In this document: positions 50,496 through 59,315 of the stretch, in pieces
Layout: each line of letters begins with the position of its first letter
How positions within the stretch are numbered: the stretch's first letter is position 1
NCBI GenBank assembly: GCA_017745295.1
Contig: JAGHZR010000007.1
Location: forward strand, 62,001-126,000
Length of the DNA stretch: 64,000 nucleotides
Direction of reading: 5' to 3'
Source of the DNA: Novosphingobium sp.
Lineage (GTDB): Bacteria > Pseudomonadota > Alphaproteobacteria > Sphingomonadales > Sphingomonadaceae
Position numbers and translations under genes: made by a program
Notes under the pieces: model-generated
What the model saw: the letters and a program-made list of their open reading frames with translations, nothing else
What the model was told of the DNA's origin: nothing
The model's database searches: none

Positions 50496-51058
50496 CAGGC
50501 GGCCTCGCCTACATCGACGTAGGGCGCCAGAAGCCCCGATTTGTCGTAAAGATACGACTGGATCGTGTCTGCGAAGGCCTGGATTGCCTGCGTCGCCTTC
50601 GCGTCCAAGGCAGGACGCATGAACGGGTGCGCGGCGTGGCCGGGATGGTGGATGGTGCCGGAGACGTAGCGGTCCCCGATCTTCATCACGCCATTCTTGA
50701 CCTTCCCCTTGCCTTCCTTGGCCCTTCGCACGGCAACGCGGCCTTCGCCCTTTCCCGTGCGCGCGATAAGGTGCGGGGCGACGCCATATTCCATGAAGTA
50801 CCCGACGAAGCCGATGCTCCCTTTGCGCTCGTCCACATAGATGCGGATGGACACGGTGCCGTCCTCGTTCGCCTTGGCGCTGCCGACCTTGATCGAATTG
50901 GCGATACGGCCAGGTGCCCGCTGCTCAGCCTCCCTTGCGATCTGGACCGCAGCCTGTCGCAGTGCCGATCGGACGGCGTTCTTTTGGACGTTCTTGGGGA
51001 ACGCGGAAAGGAAAGCGTTCACGTCCGCAAGGCCAGCGACGGGGAAATGTTTGCTCAC
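50495..51058 (-). CDS. HK97 gp10-like head-tail connection protein
   Basis: 187 residues from GTG 51058, which overlaps the preceding stop (GTGA). Features of the gp10 family are NAVRSALRQAAVQIAREAEQ, then a strand-loop GFVGYFMEYG, and HPGHAAHPFMRPALD near the end. It acts at head-tail joining. Confidence 0.82.
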   Translation of the reverse strand: MSKHFPVAGLADVNAFLSAFPKNVQKNAVRSALRQAAVQIAREAEQRAPGRIANSIKVGSAKANEDGTVSIRIYVDERKGSIGFVGYFMEYGVAPHLIARTGKGEGRVAVRRAKEGKGKVKNGVMKIGDRYVSGTIHHPGHAAHPFMRPALDAKATQAIQAFADTIQSYLYDKSGLLAPYVDVGEAA

Positions 51059-51426
51059 GGCTCTTGCCCTTCCGAACTCAGTTCCTCGGCCACGAACTCG
51101 AACTCGCGCGTCTTCTGTACGAACGCCGGGCCGCTGATGATCCGCAGCACCCGCTCGGGCCACAGATCGTCAGCAGCGATGCGGATGCGCATAGCCGAGG
51201 TCAGACCCACACCGTCCATCTGATCGATTCGGACGCGGGCGGGGCGGCGGGTAATGGAAATATCGTCCGTCAGCCCTTCAGCGCGCGACGGAAGCACGTC
51301 CTGCACCTCCGCCCAAGCGTCCGAGGTCTTGACCCAGCCTCCCTCGACTGTGGTCCCGTAGGTCGGATCCGTTGTGGTCTCTCGCACCTCGAAGGTGATA
51401 AACCTATCGCGCATGCCGGCGGTCAT
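51055..51426 (-). CDS. Head closure (head-tail adaptor) protein
   Basis: 123 residues. The beginning MRDRFITFEVRETTTDPTYG and a beta-rich body match the phage head-tail joining family (SPP1 gp16/lambda FII like). It overlaps both neighbours by four bases. It stops the DNA-filled head after packaging. Confidence 0.78.
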   Translation of the reverse strand: MTAGMRDRFITFEVRETTTDPTYGTTVEGGWVKTSDAWAEVQDVLPSRAEGLTDDISITRRPARVRIDQMDGVGLTSAMRIRIAADDLWPERVLRIISGPAFVQKTREFEFVAEELSSEGQEP

Positions 51427-51917
51427 ACCTGCACCGGACGGTGTTGATCGCAGAGTGCTTCTACCGCCGCGCTGGTGGCAGGTGTGGCCGCGCCAGCCTC
51501 ACGGTTGTTGTAGAAGTCACCGACTAGCAGGAGAACTGCTGCATCGAGATCAGGAGGCGTTTCTGCGAAGCCGGCCGTGTAGCTTAACCGTAGCGCGCGC
51601 GGGACGCCGAGGTAGGGCCAGCCGCTGAATGGCGGCAGAAGGCGGTCGCCGACGATACGCGCATCGGCGATCTGCTGATCGGAGCCGTCGTCATCGGTGT
51701 ACGTGATTACAGGATCAGAGCCGTCCGGCCCCCAGGCGAGAACGATCCCGCCACAGAAGCCGTCTATCTCCTCGGCAACTTCACCCCGCGTGAGCTTCTT
51801 GCCGGTGTACTGTTCGACCCACGCCTTCGCCGCAGCAAGGTATGTGGTGATCAACACGTCCTCCCGGCTGTGAAGGACGCGGCATTGCTGCTTGGCGAGG
51901 GCGAGGTCGACAGCCAC
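51423..51917 (-). CDS. Head-tail connector, gp6-like
   Basis: 164 residues. The N-terminal helices LALAKQQCRVLHSREDVLIT then YLAAAKAWVEQYTGK and the C-terminal LLLVGDFYNNREA are typical of the HK97 gp6/DNA-packaging connector family. It forms the ring below the portal. Confidence 0.82.
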   Translation of the reverse strand: MAVDLALAKQQCRVLHSREDVLITTYLAAAKAWVEQYTGKKLTRGEVAEEIDGFCGGIVLAWGPDGSDPVITYTDDDGSDQQIADARIVGDRLLPPFSGWPYLGVPRALRLSYTAGFAETPPDLDAAVLLLVGDFYNNREAGAATPATSAAVEALCDQHRPVQV

Positions 51918-52205
51918 TTACTTGGTTCCGCGAGCCGGCTTGCTGGCGGGCGCGGGCTTGAGCTTCACTCCTTCGCCGGTAGCGGTGGTGTAGCCACCTT
52001 CGTTCACCTGGCTGGGCGCCTGGCCGAAAGTATGACGTACCGCAGCTTCGCGCGCTGCCGGATCTTCGCCCTTCAGAGACAGGGCCCCGGTTTTCACGAG
52101 AGCTGCTGCCTCGACTTCGGTCAATTCGCGGGTGTCGCCGCGGGCATAGTCCTTCCCGTCACCGTGCATGGCGCGGTGAACGGTGTAGCTTTTCTTGTCT
52201 GCCAT
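51918..52205 (-). CDS. Small protein between capsid and connector genes
   Basis: 95 residues (YTVHRAMHGDGKDYARGDTR, LTEVEAAALVKTGALS) with a low-complexity basic end (KPAPASKPARGTK). Proteins with a similar short beta start are common directly after HK97-type capsid genes, perhaps as head decoration; function unknown. Confidence 0.65.
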   Translation of the reverse strand: MADKKSYTVHRAMHGDGKDYARGDTRELTEVEAAALVKTGALSLKGEDPAAREAAVRHTFGQAPSQVNEGGYTTATGEGVKLKPAPASKPARGTK

Positions 52206-52256
52206 GAGGTTGCTCCGTCGTTGGAGGGGCAGGCGCGAGCCTGCCCCTCATCAGGA

Positions 52257-53471
52257 TCAGGCGTTGGCGAAGGTGCCGTCCACGAAGGCCTCGGGGCGGT
52301 AGACGGTCAGCGCCAGACGCTCCTCAGCGAGCACGGTCACCATGTTGCGACGGAAGTTGTCGCCATCTTCCGTCGACACGAGCACGCCCGACTGCTCGCG
52401 ATCGAACAGCTGCGCGCCCATGCCCCAGGCGCCGACCGTGAATTCGCCGATGGTCTGCGCCATCGACGGCACGACGGGCAGGCCCCACAGGGTCGGAGCC
52501 AGGGTGCCCTGCGGATTACCGATGAGGTAGCGGCCTTCGCCGTCCTTCATCATCTCGATCATGGCCCAGTCGATCGGGTGCAGAACCTGGCCGTCCGCCG
52601 GATACAGCGCCAGAGCGACCTGCAACTGGGCAATACGCAGCTTGTCGATCATCGACGGAGTGGCGAAGCCGGTCAGCCCTGCCGGCACCGCGTAGTCCGC
52701 AGCCTGGGGCTTGATGCCGGTCAGGTTCTGCCCGGTGCCGTCGCCCTTCAGCAACTGCACATCTTCCACGAACGCCAGACCGTAGCGCAGCCGGTTGTCG
52801 ATCATCGAACGAAGGCCCGGGGCGTCGGCCAGGATCTCGGCCGATGCAAGGAACCAGTGCGCGATTTTGCGGACCGGGGCGTTCTTCAGGTCGAGCTTCA
52901 GGCTCGATTCCGGCTTTAGCGTGCCCTCGGCCACCATGCCGGCGTTGTTGGTGAAGCCGGTTTCCTGGACATACTCGATCGAGCTGGACGCGGTCTGACC
53001 CGGCGCGATCAGATTGCGGATCGTCAGCTGACGATTGGGCAGCATCTGCATCGGCGACTGGACGCGATCCGAGCGGACCAGGTCACCGGCCGAGCCGTCT
53101 GCATCGGTGGTCAGGCTGGTGATGGCCTTGACCTCGATGCCCACGTTCTGGCCCTGGCGGGCGCCGTTGGCGAAAGCGGACTTGTACTCGTCGCTTTCGA
53201 CATACTGCTCGCCGATCGTCGGCTGTCGCTCGGGCCCGCTGTTCCCGCGGCGCAGCGCCTTCTGCTCCAGTTCCTGGAAGGCCGACTTGAGCTCGTTCAT
53301 GCCGGTGAGTGCCTGGTCGGCGATCTCCTTGTTCGACTTGCTGAGTTCTTCGCCAGCGCGCGCCTTGCCGATCGCGTCCTCGGCGATGCCCTTCACTTCG
53401 TCGAGCTTCGTTTCGAACAGCGCTTTCGTCTCGGCGGCCAGCTCGGCCACCGACTTGGTTTCGGTCGTCAT
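52257..53471 (-). CDS. Major capsid protein, HK97 gp5 family
   Basis: 404 residues. The first about 100 residues are a charged coiled coil (delta domain scaffold; LFETKLDEVKGIAEDAIGKA), removed by the prohead protease. The mature part begins near RGNSGPERQ and shows the HK97 fold elements, including LAFVEDVQLLKGDGTGQNLT, a family signature. It forms the head shell. Protease and portal genes follow in the usual order. Confidence 0.93.
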   Translation of the reverse strand: MTTETKSVAELAAETKALFETKLDEVKGIAEDAIGKARAGEELSKSNKEIADQALTGMNELKSAFQELEQKALRRGNSGPERQPTIGEQYVESDEYKSAFANGARQGQNVGIEVKAITSLTTDADGSAGDLVRSDRVQSPMQMLPNRQLTIRNLIAPGQTASSSIEYVQETGFTNNAGMVAEGTLKPESSLKLDLKNAPVRKIAHWFLASAEILADAPGLRSMIDNRLRYGLAFVEDVQLLKGDGTGQNLTGIKPQAADYAVPAGLTGFATPSMIDKLRIAQLQVALALYPADGQVLHPIDWAMIEMMKDGEGRYLIGNPQGTLAPTLWGLPVVPSMAQTIGEFTVGAWGMGAQLFDREQSGVLVSTEDGDNFRRNMVTVLAEERLALTVYRPEAFVDGTFANA

Positions 53472-53503
53472 TTGGATTGCCCTTTCCAGGCAGAGAGGAA
53501 GGA

Positions 53504-54127
53504 TTAGCCGCGGAGTCCGTTCAGGAATTCACGCAGGTCGTCGTTCGCCTTCGCCTCGGGCTCCCCCCGAAGATGCGGCTTGCACGCGGACGCAAACTGC
53601 GCCGCTGTGCTCTTCGAGAAGCCGCCTGCATCCCGCAGGAAGTTCTCAAATTGGCGGACAGTCGGCACGCCGCCGCTGTCCAGTATGTCCTTGACGCTGA
53701 GAACGCGCGTCCGATCGTTCATCGGGATCGTAACCAGCGAAATTTCGTGCAGCGCGACCTCAAGCAGATGCCGGGCCTTGCCTTCGAACCGATGCTTGAT
53801 GGTCTTGAAGCCCATCGACAGGCCGCCGAGAGATCCGTTCCGCGCGCGGACCTTGGCTTCGCGGCCGTCCTGGGTGTCGTCAAAGCGCCCCTTGACCAGC
53901 AGGCCTTCGCCGATCTCCTTGAACTCGGTCCACACGCCGACAGGGCGCTTGTGATCATGGAACAGGAGCATCGGCAGCGACTTACGGCCGGCCACGGATG
54001 CGGTGATCGCGCCGGGAAGCACGATGTCGCCGCCGTGATCCATGTTGCCGTAGCCGACAGCAAGGCCCTCGATCTCGCCATCCTCGCCGATGGCTTTCAC
54101 ATCGAGGGCGAAGTCGAGTTCGTTCAT
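53504..54127 (-). CDS. HK97-family prohead protease
   Basis: 207 residues of peptidase family U35/S78. The herpesvirus-assemblin-like fold shows His in LLFHDHKRPVGVW, Ser in NGSLGGLSMGF, and the HEISLVTIPMN strand. It removes the capsid delta domain during maturation. The last 55 residues extend beyond the protease core. Confidence 0.9.
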   Translation of the reverse strand: MNELDFALDVKAIGEDGEIEGLAVGYGNMDHGGDIVLPGAITASVAGRKSLPMLLFHDHKRPVGVWTEFKEIGEGLLVKGRFDDTQDGREAKVRARNGSLGGLSMGFKTIKHRFEGKARHLLEVALHEISLVTIPMNDRTRVLSVKDILDSGGVPTVRQFENFLRDAGGFSKSTAAQFASACKPHLRGEPEAKANDDLREFLNGLRG

Positions 54128-54324
54128 GGTGTACCTCTGCCAATCGGCACCTTGTGGACGGAGCCGTCGTCTTCATCGTCCTTGAGAAAAGCCGGGCGCG
54201 GCACGCCTGCCTGCGACTGCCCCGCGAGAATCTCCTCAGGGGTCATCTGCACGGCGCCAGCCGCTTGCAGCTTGGCCATGTGATCGGCCCGCTTGGCAGC
54301 CTCGTCCTCATTGCGTTCGGTCAT
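54124..54324 (-). CDS. Small protein between portal and protease genes
   Basis: 66 residues from ATG 54324, overlapping the portal gene by 17 bases and the protease by four. It is helical and charged (ERNEDEAAKRADHMAKLQAA). No family; translational coupling suggests it is real. Confidence 0.55.
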   Translation of the reverse strand: MTERNEDEAAKRADHMAKLQAAGAVQMTPEEILAGQSQAGVPRPAFLKDDEDDGSVHKVPIGRGTP

Positions 54325-55546
54325 TGATCTTCTCCGTTGGCCCGGCGATCGCCTGAGCAAGCGGCACATCCTGCATCTGCGTCAGCAGGACGTCACCCCC
54401 GTCAACCGGCTTCAAGCCTTCGAGGGCGCGAATCTCATTCTTGGTCATGAACTGCTTCATGATGTCGTAGTAGGAAGCCCGGCCGACGCTATCAGCACGG
54501 AGGAACCCTTCGACGTTGAACTCAATCGACACGCCGGCGCGGCGGTCCGCAGTGGTGAGCAACTGCTTTTCCAGCGCACCTTCGATCCGCTTCAACCGCT
54601 TGCGCATCTTGAACTTGAGCAGCGACAGGGTCTGGTCGCCGATACTGCTGCCCAGCTGCGTGTTCCCTGCGGTATGGCCGACGAGGTGAGGATCCACTTC
54701 GAAGATGCGGCAGATGTCTTCTACGCTGAATTGCCGGCTTTCCAGCATTTCAGCGTCCGCAGGGCTGATCGAGAGCTGCTCCCACTTCACGCCGTTGTCG
54801 AGCACCATCGGGCGGCCCGAATTGGCGGCGCCGACGAACTTCTCTTGCAGCAAGCCTTCCAGCTTGGGGCGTTGGTCGCCGGTCAGCGCCTTGTCGGTCG
54901 ACAGGATCCCTGACGGACGTGCACCATTGGCGAACATGGCGTTCGCGGCGCGGTCTGTAGCGATCGCCGATCCGAATGTGCGCCGGCATACTTGTAGCGG
55001 CGATAGCCCGCCGAGGGGGCCGCCGCCGAACCCGCGAATGTGCAGAACACTCTCCTGCGTCAGCACCGCACGGCGTCCATCGGCCTCCCACCGGTATTCA
55101 AGATCGCCCGATGGCAGCCGGCGCACGTTGACGATGTCGGGCCTGATCGGCGTCAGCGACTGGATGGTGCCGTCAGATCTCTTCTCGATCTCGGCGTAGG
55201 CATTGCCGTGTAGCTCCAGGCACGCGCACATGAACTCCCAGAAATCGTACGCCGACTGGTCGTAATTCGGGCTGTCGTGGAGGATCCAGAACAAGGGGTG
55301 ATCCCTGGCTTCTACGGCGATGCCATCCGGCCCGTTGCGGTAAACCGTGACTGGCAGGCCAGCGATGTTCCCGGCCCAGAAATTGACGCAAGCCCAAGTG
55401 GCGGAAAGGCCAAGCGCCGAGGCCTCTGTGGATGCCGAGGTGTCGCTGTTGCGTTCGGTCGTGATGCGACCCGTACGGAAGTTGTCGCCGTCTTGGCCGC
55501 CGATCGGAATCCCGCACCAGGCGAGTGCACTTTGAAGCCAGTTCAC
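54308..55546 (-). CDS. Portal protein, HK97 gp3 family
   Basis: 412 residues. Typical features are HPLFWILHDSPNYDQSAYDF, LHGNAYAEIEKRSDG, the VLHIRGFGGGPLGGLSPL stretch and a C-terminal helical part (EIRALEGLKPVDGGD). It forms the dodecameric channel for DNA at one capsid vertex. It overlaps the terminase gene by four bases. Confidence 0.93.
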   Translation of the reverse strand: MNWLQSALAWCGIPIGGQDGDNFRTGRITTERNSDTSASTEASALGLSATWACVNFWAGNIAGLPVTVYRNGPDGIAVEARDHPLFWILHDSPNYDQSAYDFWEFMCACLELHGNAYAEIEKRSDGTIQSLTPIRPDIVNVRRLPSGDLEYRWEADGRRAVLTQESVLHIRGFGGGPLGGLSPLQVCRRTFGSAIATDRAANAMFANGARPSGILSTDKALTGDQRPKLEGLLQEKFVGAANSGRPMVLDNGVKWEQLSISPADAEMLESRQFSVEDICRIFEVDPHLVGHTAGNTQLGSSIGDQTLSLLKFKMRKRLKRIEGALEKQLLTTADRRAGVSIEFNVEGFLRADSVGRASYYDIMKQFMTKNEIRALEGLKPVDGGDVLLTQMQDVPLAQAIAGPTEKINDRTQ

Positions 55547-57417
55547 CGAGCAAGGCTTTCAAGCCAGTCATCGATGTTGTCGGCGGTCGGCACCTTTGCC
55601 GCCACGCCTATCGCCATGCACAGAGCAACGGCAGCGTCGATTTTGTTCACCGCGCGCTCCTTCGCAAGCCAGTAGTTGCCCCAGCGATCTTCATCCGTGA
55701 CCGCACTCATCATTGCCGAGATCAGAACCGGATTGCGGCGAAGGCGTACGCGCCCTTCCATGAGGGCGCTTTCCAGCTCACGGACCGAGCCGGGCATCCA
55801 AAGCCCCTCGGGCTCGACCTCGCGGGACTTGGCGTCCTCGATCATCGCTTCAGTCGGCTTGCCCTTCTTCGTTCCGCCTTGCGGATGCTCGACGAATTGG
55901 ACGTTGAGCCCGATTTGCTTGCACTCGTTTTCGAACTGCCGGAATGCGTAGCGGTCATACCCGGCCGCCACGATCTCATAGTTGCGATCATCGTCGGCGA
56001 GCGCCTGGGCAACATGGTCAAAGCGGATACTCTGACCTTTCGGCGCTTCCAAATGGCCCTGCCTCACCCAGACGTCATACGGTGTCTTGTCGCGCAGCGC
56101 GCGAGCATCGAGCGTATCGCCCGGCGTCCAGGCCTCAATCCAAGCATCGTAGGTCGGCTTGGCGACGATCTGGATCTCGCCGTCTACCGCAACTTCCACT
56201 TCCACACTGCCGGTCTCGACAGCATTTGCCTTCACCGTGAGGTCGCGGCTCTGCGAAAGGTCGATGCCGATCGCGACCTTTTTGCCGTAGTGGATGGCAG
56301 GATCGAAATCGGCGAGGCAGGGTTCCAGGACGGCGCGCGACATCCATGCCGCCTCCGCGTCGGTCCATTGGCAGAAGTGCAGGCGCAAGATGCCGTTGAG
56401 CTTGCCCGGGATGGCCTTCGCCTGGGCGACGACACCTTCCAGGTAGTCATGCGACAAAATGGTCCCGAGGAGCGGGTTGGCCTTTGCCCAGCACGACGGA
56501 TCGTTCAGCGGGTCGTCGCCAGGATCCAGCGAGCAGACGAAAGAGAAGGTGGTGTCGTCTATGACCTCACCGACATAGGCGAAGTCCTCGCCCGGCGTGG
56601 CTGTGCCGGCGGCCACCCTTACCGCGTGCTCGTGCTCCTCGTAGCAGATCGAATTGCGGTCGGTGCCGCTGTTGGTGATCATTAGCAGCAGGGGCTGCAA
56701 ACGGAACTTGAAGCCGCGCTCGATCATCTCGACTGCGTCGCGGTTGGGATGCTCGTGCAGCTCGTCCGCTAGACCGATGTGCGGGCGCAGGCCAGAGCCA
56801 GACTTGCCAGCGCTGCGGCTGAGCGGACGGAAGAACGAGCCTTTGGCGAGCCACGCCATGTTGAACACTCGGCCGGGCCCACCGCTCTGCGTGATACGCT
56901 TCGCGAGGTCCGGCGATTGGTCGACCATGGCGACTGCGTCGTTGAACAGAATCTTCGCCTGGTCGCGATGGGCGGCCACGGCATAGATCTCGGCGCCGGG
57001 TTCGTTGTCAGCCATCATGCCGTAGAGGCCAACGCCTCCTGCGAACGGGCTCTTACCGTTGCCCTTGCCTTCCTCGATGTACGCACGTCGGAAGCGACGG
57101 GTGCCGTCGGGGCGAACCCAGCCGAAGATCGAGCCGAGCTTGAACGCCTGCGACGGGTGCAAGTTGAACGGCCGACCTTCGAACTGGCCGCCGTTCAACC
57201 GGAGCTTGGTTTCGAAAAACCGAAAGACCCGCTCGACCTTGGCCAAGTCATAGGTCAGGCCTCGTTCGTGCCCCCGTTGCAAGTCATCCAGGTGGCGCCG
57301 GCAGGCGTTCCGAACATGCGGGCCCGCGACGATCTTTCCGGCTACAACGTCGAGTGCGTATTTCGTCCCCCGGTCAGTCGGAACCGAAGAACTCGTCTTC
57401 CTCCTTTTTGCCGCCAT
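55543..57417 (-). CDS. Terminase large subunit
   Basis: 624 residues (terminase_1 type). ATPase: Walker A EEGKGNGKSPFAG and Walker B HIGLADELHEHP; coupling motif NSGTDRN. The nuclease half shows the catalytic Asp in KKVAIGIDLSQSRD and later acidic residues. It translocates DNA into the head and cuts concatemers. ATG 57417 was chosen over GTG 57426. It overlaps the small subunit gene by 44 bases. Confidence 0.93.
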   Translation of the reverse strand: MAAKRRKTSSSVPTDRGTKYALDVVAGKIVAGPHVRNACRRHLDDLQRGHERGLTYDLAKVERVFRFFETKLRLNGGQFEGRPFNLHPSQAFKLGSIFGWVRPDGTRRFRRAYIEEGKGNGKSPFAGGVGLYGMMADNEPGAEIYAVAAHRDQAKILFNDAVAMVDQSPDLAKRITQSGGPGRVFNMAWLAKGSFFRPLSRSAGKSGSGLRPHIGLADELHEHPNRDAVEMIERGFKFRLQPLLLMITNSGTDRNSICYEEHEHAVRVAAGTATPGEDFAYVGEVIDDTTFSFVCSLDPGDDPLNDPSCWAKANPLLGTILSHDYLEGVVAQAKAIPGKLNGILRLHFCQWTDAEAAWMSRAVLEPCLADFDPAIHYGKKVAIGIDLSQSRDLTVKANAVETGSVEVEVAVDGEIQIVAKPTYDAWIEAWTPGDTLDARALRDKTPYDVWVRQGHLEAPKGQSIRFDHVAQALADDDRNYEIVAAGYDRYAFRQFENECKQIGLNVQFVEHPQGGTKKGKPTEAMIEDAKSREVEPEGLWMPGSVRELESALMEGRVRLRRNPVLISAMMSAVTDEDRWGNYWLAKERAVNKIDAAVALCMAIGVAAKVPTADNIDDWLESLAR

Positions 57418-57775
57418 GGTCTCCACGATTGCGCTCGTCGGTCAGACCAAGCTCGGCCATGTAGGCGCGCATCTGGCCGTGCTTCGACGCCGGGAAGCCG
57501 GTCGGGTTAAACTGGAATTCCTTCCACAGTTCGCAGAAGGCGATGGCAGCTGGCTCTCGTGAACCGTCCAGCCAGCCGGCCGGATCGATGTACCGTTTCC
57601 ACGCGGCGGCCGCGGCACCCTTCACCGATGCGGGCTTCTTCAACTTGCCGAACGCGGCGGTTGCGGCCTCGGTCGCCTCCACGGCTTGCTCGCTTTCGCC
57701 GTGCCGTGCGGTCCGATGCGTCCCGTCAACGAGGCGGAGCTTGGCCGGTTTCGGCTTCGCGCCGCGGGTCGCCAT
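57374..57775 (-). CDS. Terminase small subunit, P27 family
   Basis: 133 residues from ATG 57775 (preceded by AGAGG). The beginning MATRGAKPKPAKLRLVDGTH is typical of P27-type small terminases, followed by helices with GAAAAAWKRYIDPAGWL. It recognises packaging DNA. The acidic/charged end (GDHGGKKEEDEFFGSD) overlaps the large-subunit gene. Confidence 0.85.
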   Translation of the reverse strand: MATRGAKPKPAKLRLVDGTHRTARHGESEQAVEATEAATAAFGKLKKPASVKGAAAAAWKRYIDPAGWLDGSREPAAIAFCELWKEFQFNPTGFPASKHGQMRAYMAELGLTDERNRGDHGGKKEEDEFFGSD

Positions 57776-57847
57776 ATTGGACCTCTCAGACAATCAATCT
57801 GGTTTTGTGCGAAATTTGGTTCGGTAGCGGTACTGAGGGGCGACCCC

Positions 57848-57888
57848 CTGAATATTCAGAATACCCCCCCGTTGCCTGAACATTCAGG
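57848..57888. other. Paired palindromes, possible cos/packaging site
   Basis: CTGAATATTCAG (57848-57859) and CCTGAACATTCAGG (57875-57888) are near-identical palindromes, centres 28 bp apart, separated by a C-rich run (57864-57870). They are the main content of the 122-bp gap between the HNH and small-terminase genes, where cos sites of such phages lie. They could also be an operator of the late promoter. Confidence 0.45.
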
Positions 57889-57897
57889 CTCCGGTGG

Positions 57898-58191
57898 TCA
57901 TTCCTGAACCGGCCAGCCGTCGATGCCGATTTCGATCCGGGCGGTTCCGCCAGCGTCTTCGATGGTCTTCGTATCGTGACAGGGCTTGCAAAGAACCTGG
58001 AGATTGCCTTCCTCGTCCGTGCCGCCCTTGGCCTTTGGAACGATGTGATCGACTTGGTTCCCCGCAGTGACTAAGCCCTTCGGCAGGCAGCGCTGGCACA
58101 GGTGCTTGTCGCGGGCGAGGATGCGCGCCCTGAGTTTGTCCCAAGCTTTGCCGTAGCCACGCGCGTGTCGCGATTGCCGGGACCATGCCAT
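57898..58191 (-). CDS. HNH endonuclease next to the terminase
   Basis: 97 residues from ATG 58191 (MAWSRQSRHARGYGKAW). Zinc-binding CQRC and CKPC pairs flank the catalytic DHIVPKAKGGTDEEGNLQ. HNH proteins beside terminase genes are needed for cos cleavage in several siphoviruses. An in-frame upstream start at 58377 would add a non-conserved N-terminus. Confidence 0.85.
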   Translation of the reverse strand: MAWSRQSRHARGYGKAWDKLRARILARDKHLCQRCLPKGLVTAGNQVDHIVPKAKGGTDEEGNLQVLCKPCHDTKTIEDAGGTARIEIGIDGWPVQE

Positions 58192-58392
58192 TGCGCGTGC
58201 CCTTATTGGATGGAGCGGCCAGCCTGTACGAACCAGCATCATCAGCTTGGAGGGCTGAGGCCCTACCGCTGGAGCGACGGCGGCATTCGTGACGAAACAG
58301 CTAGGCGCGCTATCAATCCGCTTTGCCGAAGCATGTTTGAAACTACTGACTCGCTCCATAACCTCCCACTCATCCATGTTCGGGAGTCGGCT

Positions 58393-58557
58393 ATGAAACC
58401 TTCTATCGAGCGCCTGTTATGCCGGGCACGAAAGGAAGCCCGCAAAGCGCAGGAGGCGCTCCGGCGCAGACGCTCTATCGCTGCTGTTTATGCCCACCGC
58501 GAAAGAGCCGTGGCCTACCACGCAAAAGCCCTGCTACTGAGCAAGGCGCAATCCTGA
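58393..58557 (+). CDS. Small basic helical protein
   Basis: 54 residues, very Arg/Lys/Ala-rich (ERLLCRARKEARKAQEALRR), preceded by CGGGAG. On the plus strand between HNH and toxin genes. Could bind nucleic acid; no family. Confidence 0.45.
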   Translation: MKPSIERLLCRARKEARKAQEALRRRRSIAAVYAHRERAVAYHAKALLLSKAQS

Positions 58558-58652
58558 TAGTAAAATGCCCGCATGCCTCTCCGGCTGCGGGCGCATTGAA
58601 TTCCAACGGTATCTACCTGACCTGTTTTCGTGCCCAGTACAAGCACTATTTA

Positions 58653-58706
58653 AATGTAACGCTCCGTAACAATGACATTGACCTCAATGTTACGGAGCGT
58701 TACATT
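58653..58706. promoter_or_regulatory. 19-bp palindromic operator with promoter for the toxin-antitoxin pair
   Basis: AATGTAACGCTCCGTAACA (58653-58671) and its exact complement (58688-58706) are separated by 16 bases. Each arm has two GTAAC half-sites. The promoter TTGACC-N17-TACATT (58678-58683, 58701-58706) lies within it, so a repressor bound to the right arm would cover the -10 element. Confidence 0.78.
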
Positions 58707-58713
58707 ACCTCTC

Positions 58714-58962
58714 ATGAAGCCGATCCAGTACGCCCGCTCAGCCCTCAAGACGCTCCGCTCGATGCCCGCAAACACGGCGACGCGGATCGTGTCGAAGGTC
58801 GAGGCTTACGCCGCAGACTCAGCTTCGCAGGCGAACAACGTCAAAGCCCTCAAGGGTAGCGACGACATTCGCCTTCGGGTTGGCGATTGGCGGGTCATCA
58901 TGAACGATGGCATCGTTCTGACGGTGACGAAGATTGGCCCTCGCGGCAGCATCTACGAATGA
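58714..58962 (+). CDS. RelE/ParE-superfamily toxin (HigB-like)
   Basis: 82 residues. The RelE fold is seen in MPANTATRIVSKVEAYAADS, NNVKALKGSDDIRLRVGDWR and VIMNDGIVLTVTKIGPRGSI. Proteins of this type cut mRNA at the ribosome or block gyrase. The ATG is only eight bases after the -10 element, so the message is probably leaderless or nearly so. The antitoxin gene follows. Confidence 0.87.
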   Translation: MKPIQYARSALKTLRSMPANTATRIVSKVEAYAADSASQANNVKALKGSDDIRLRVGDWRVIMNDGIVLTVTKIGPRGSIYE

Positions 58963-58973
58963 TGGAGGCTCAC

Positions 58974-59315
58974 ATGGGTGAGATGGTTACGATACCGATC
59001 GAAGAGTACAAGGCGCTCCAGGAGGCAGCGGAAGACCTCGCGGACATCCGCGCCTCCGAGCGCGTGAAGGCTGCCGTCGAACGTGGCGATGACGAATACG
59101 TCCCGGCCGAACTGGTCAACCGCATCCTCGCAGGCGAAAGCCCGCTGCGGGTCTGGCGTGAGTATCGCGGCCTGACCCAGCTTGCGCTTTCCGAGGCGGC
59201 TGGCGTCAATCGCGCGCAGATCGCGCAGATCGAGAGCGGCAAGCAAGTCGGTTCGGTCCAGACCCTCAAGAGCCTGGCCGAACATCTGGGCGTCACGATT
59301 GACGATCTGATCTGA
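58974..59315 (+). CDS. Xre/HigA-like antitoxin and repressor
   Basis: 113 residues from ATG 58974, which has GGAGG six bases before it; ATG 58959 would overlap the toxin stop. The C-terminal HTH is LTQLALSEAAGVNRAQIAQI then ESGKQVGSVQTLKSLAEHLG. The N-terminal helix (EYKALQEAAEDLADIRASER) should bind the toxin. Together they repress the palindromic promoter. Confidence 0.87.
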   Translation: MGEMVTIPIEEYKALQEAAEDLADIRASERVKAAVERGDDEYVPAELVNRILAGESPLRVWREYRGLTQLALSEAAGVNRAQIAQIESGKQVGSVQTLKSLAEHLGVTIDDLI

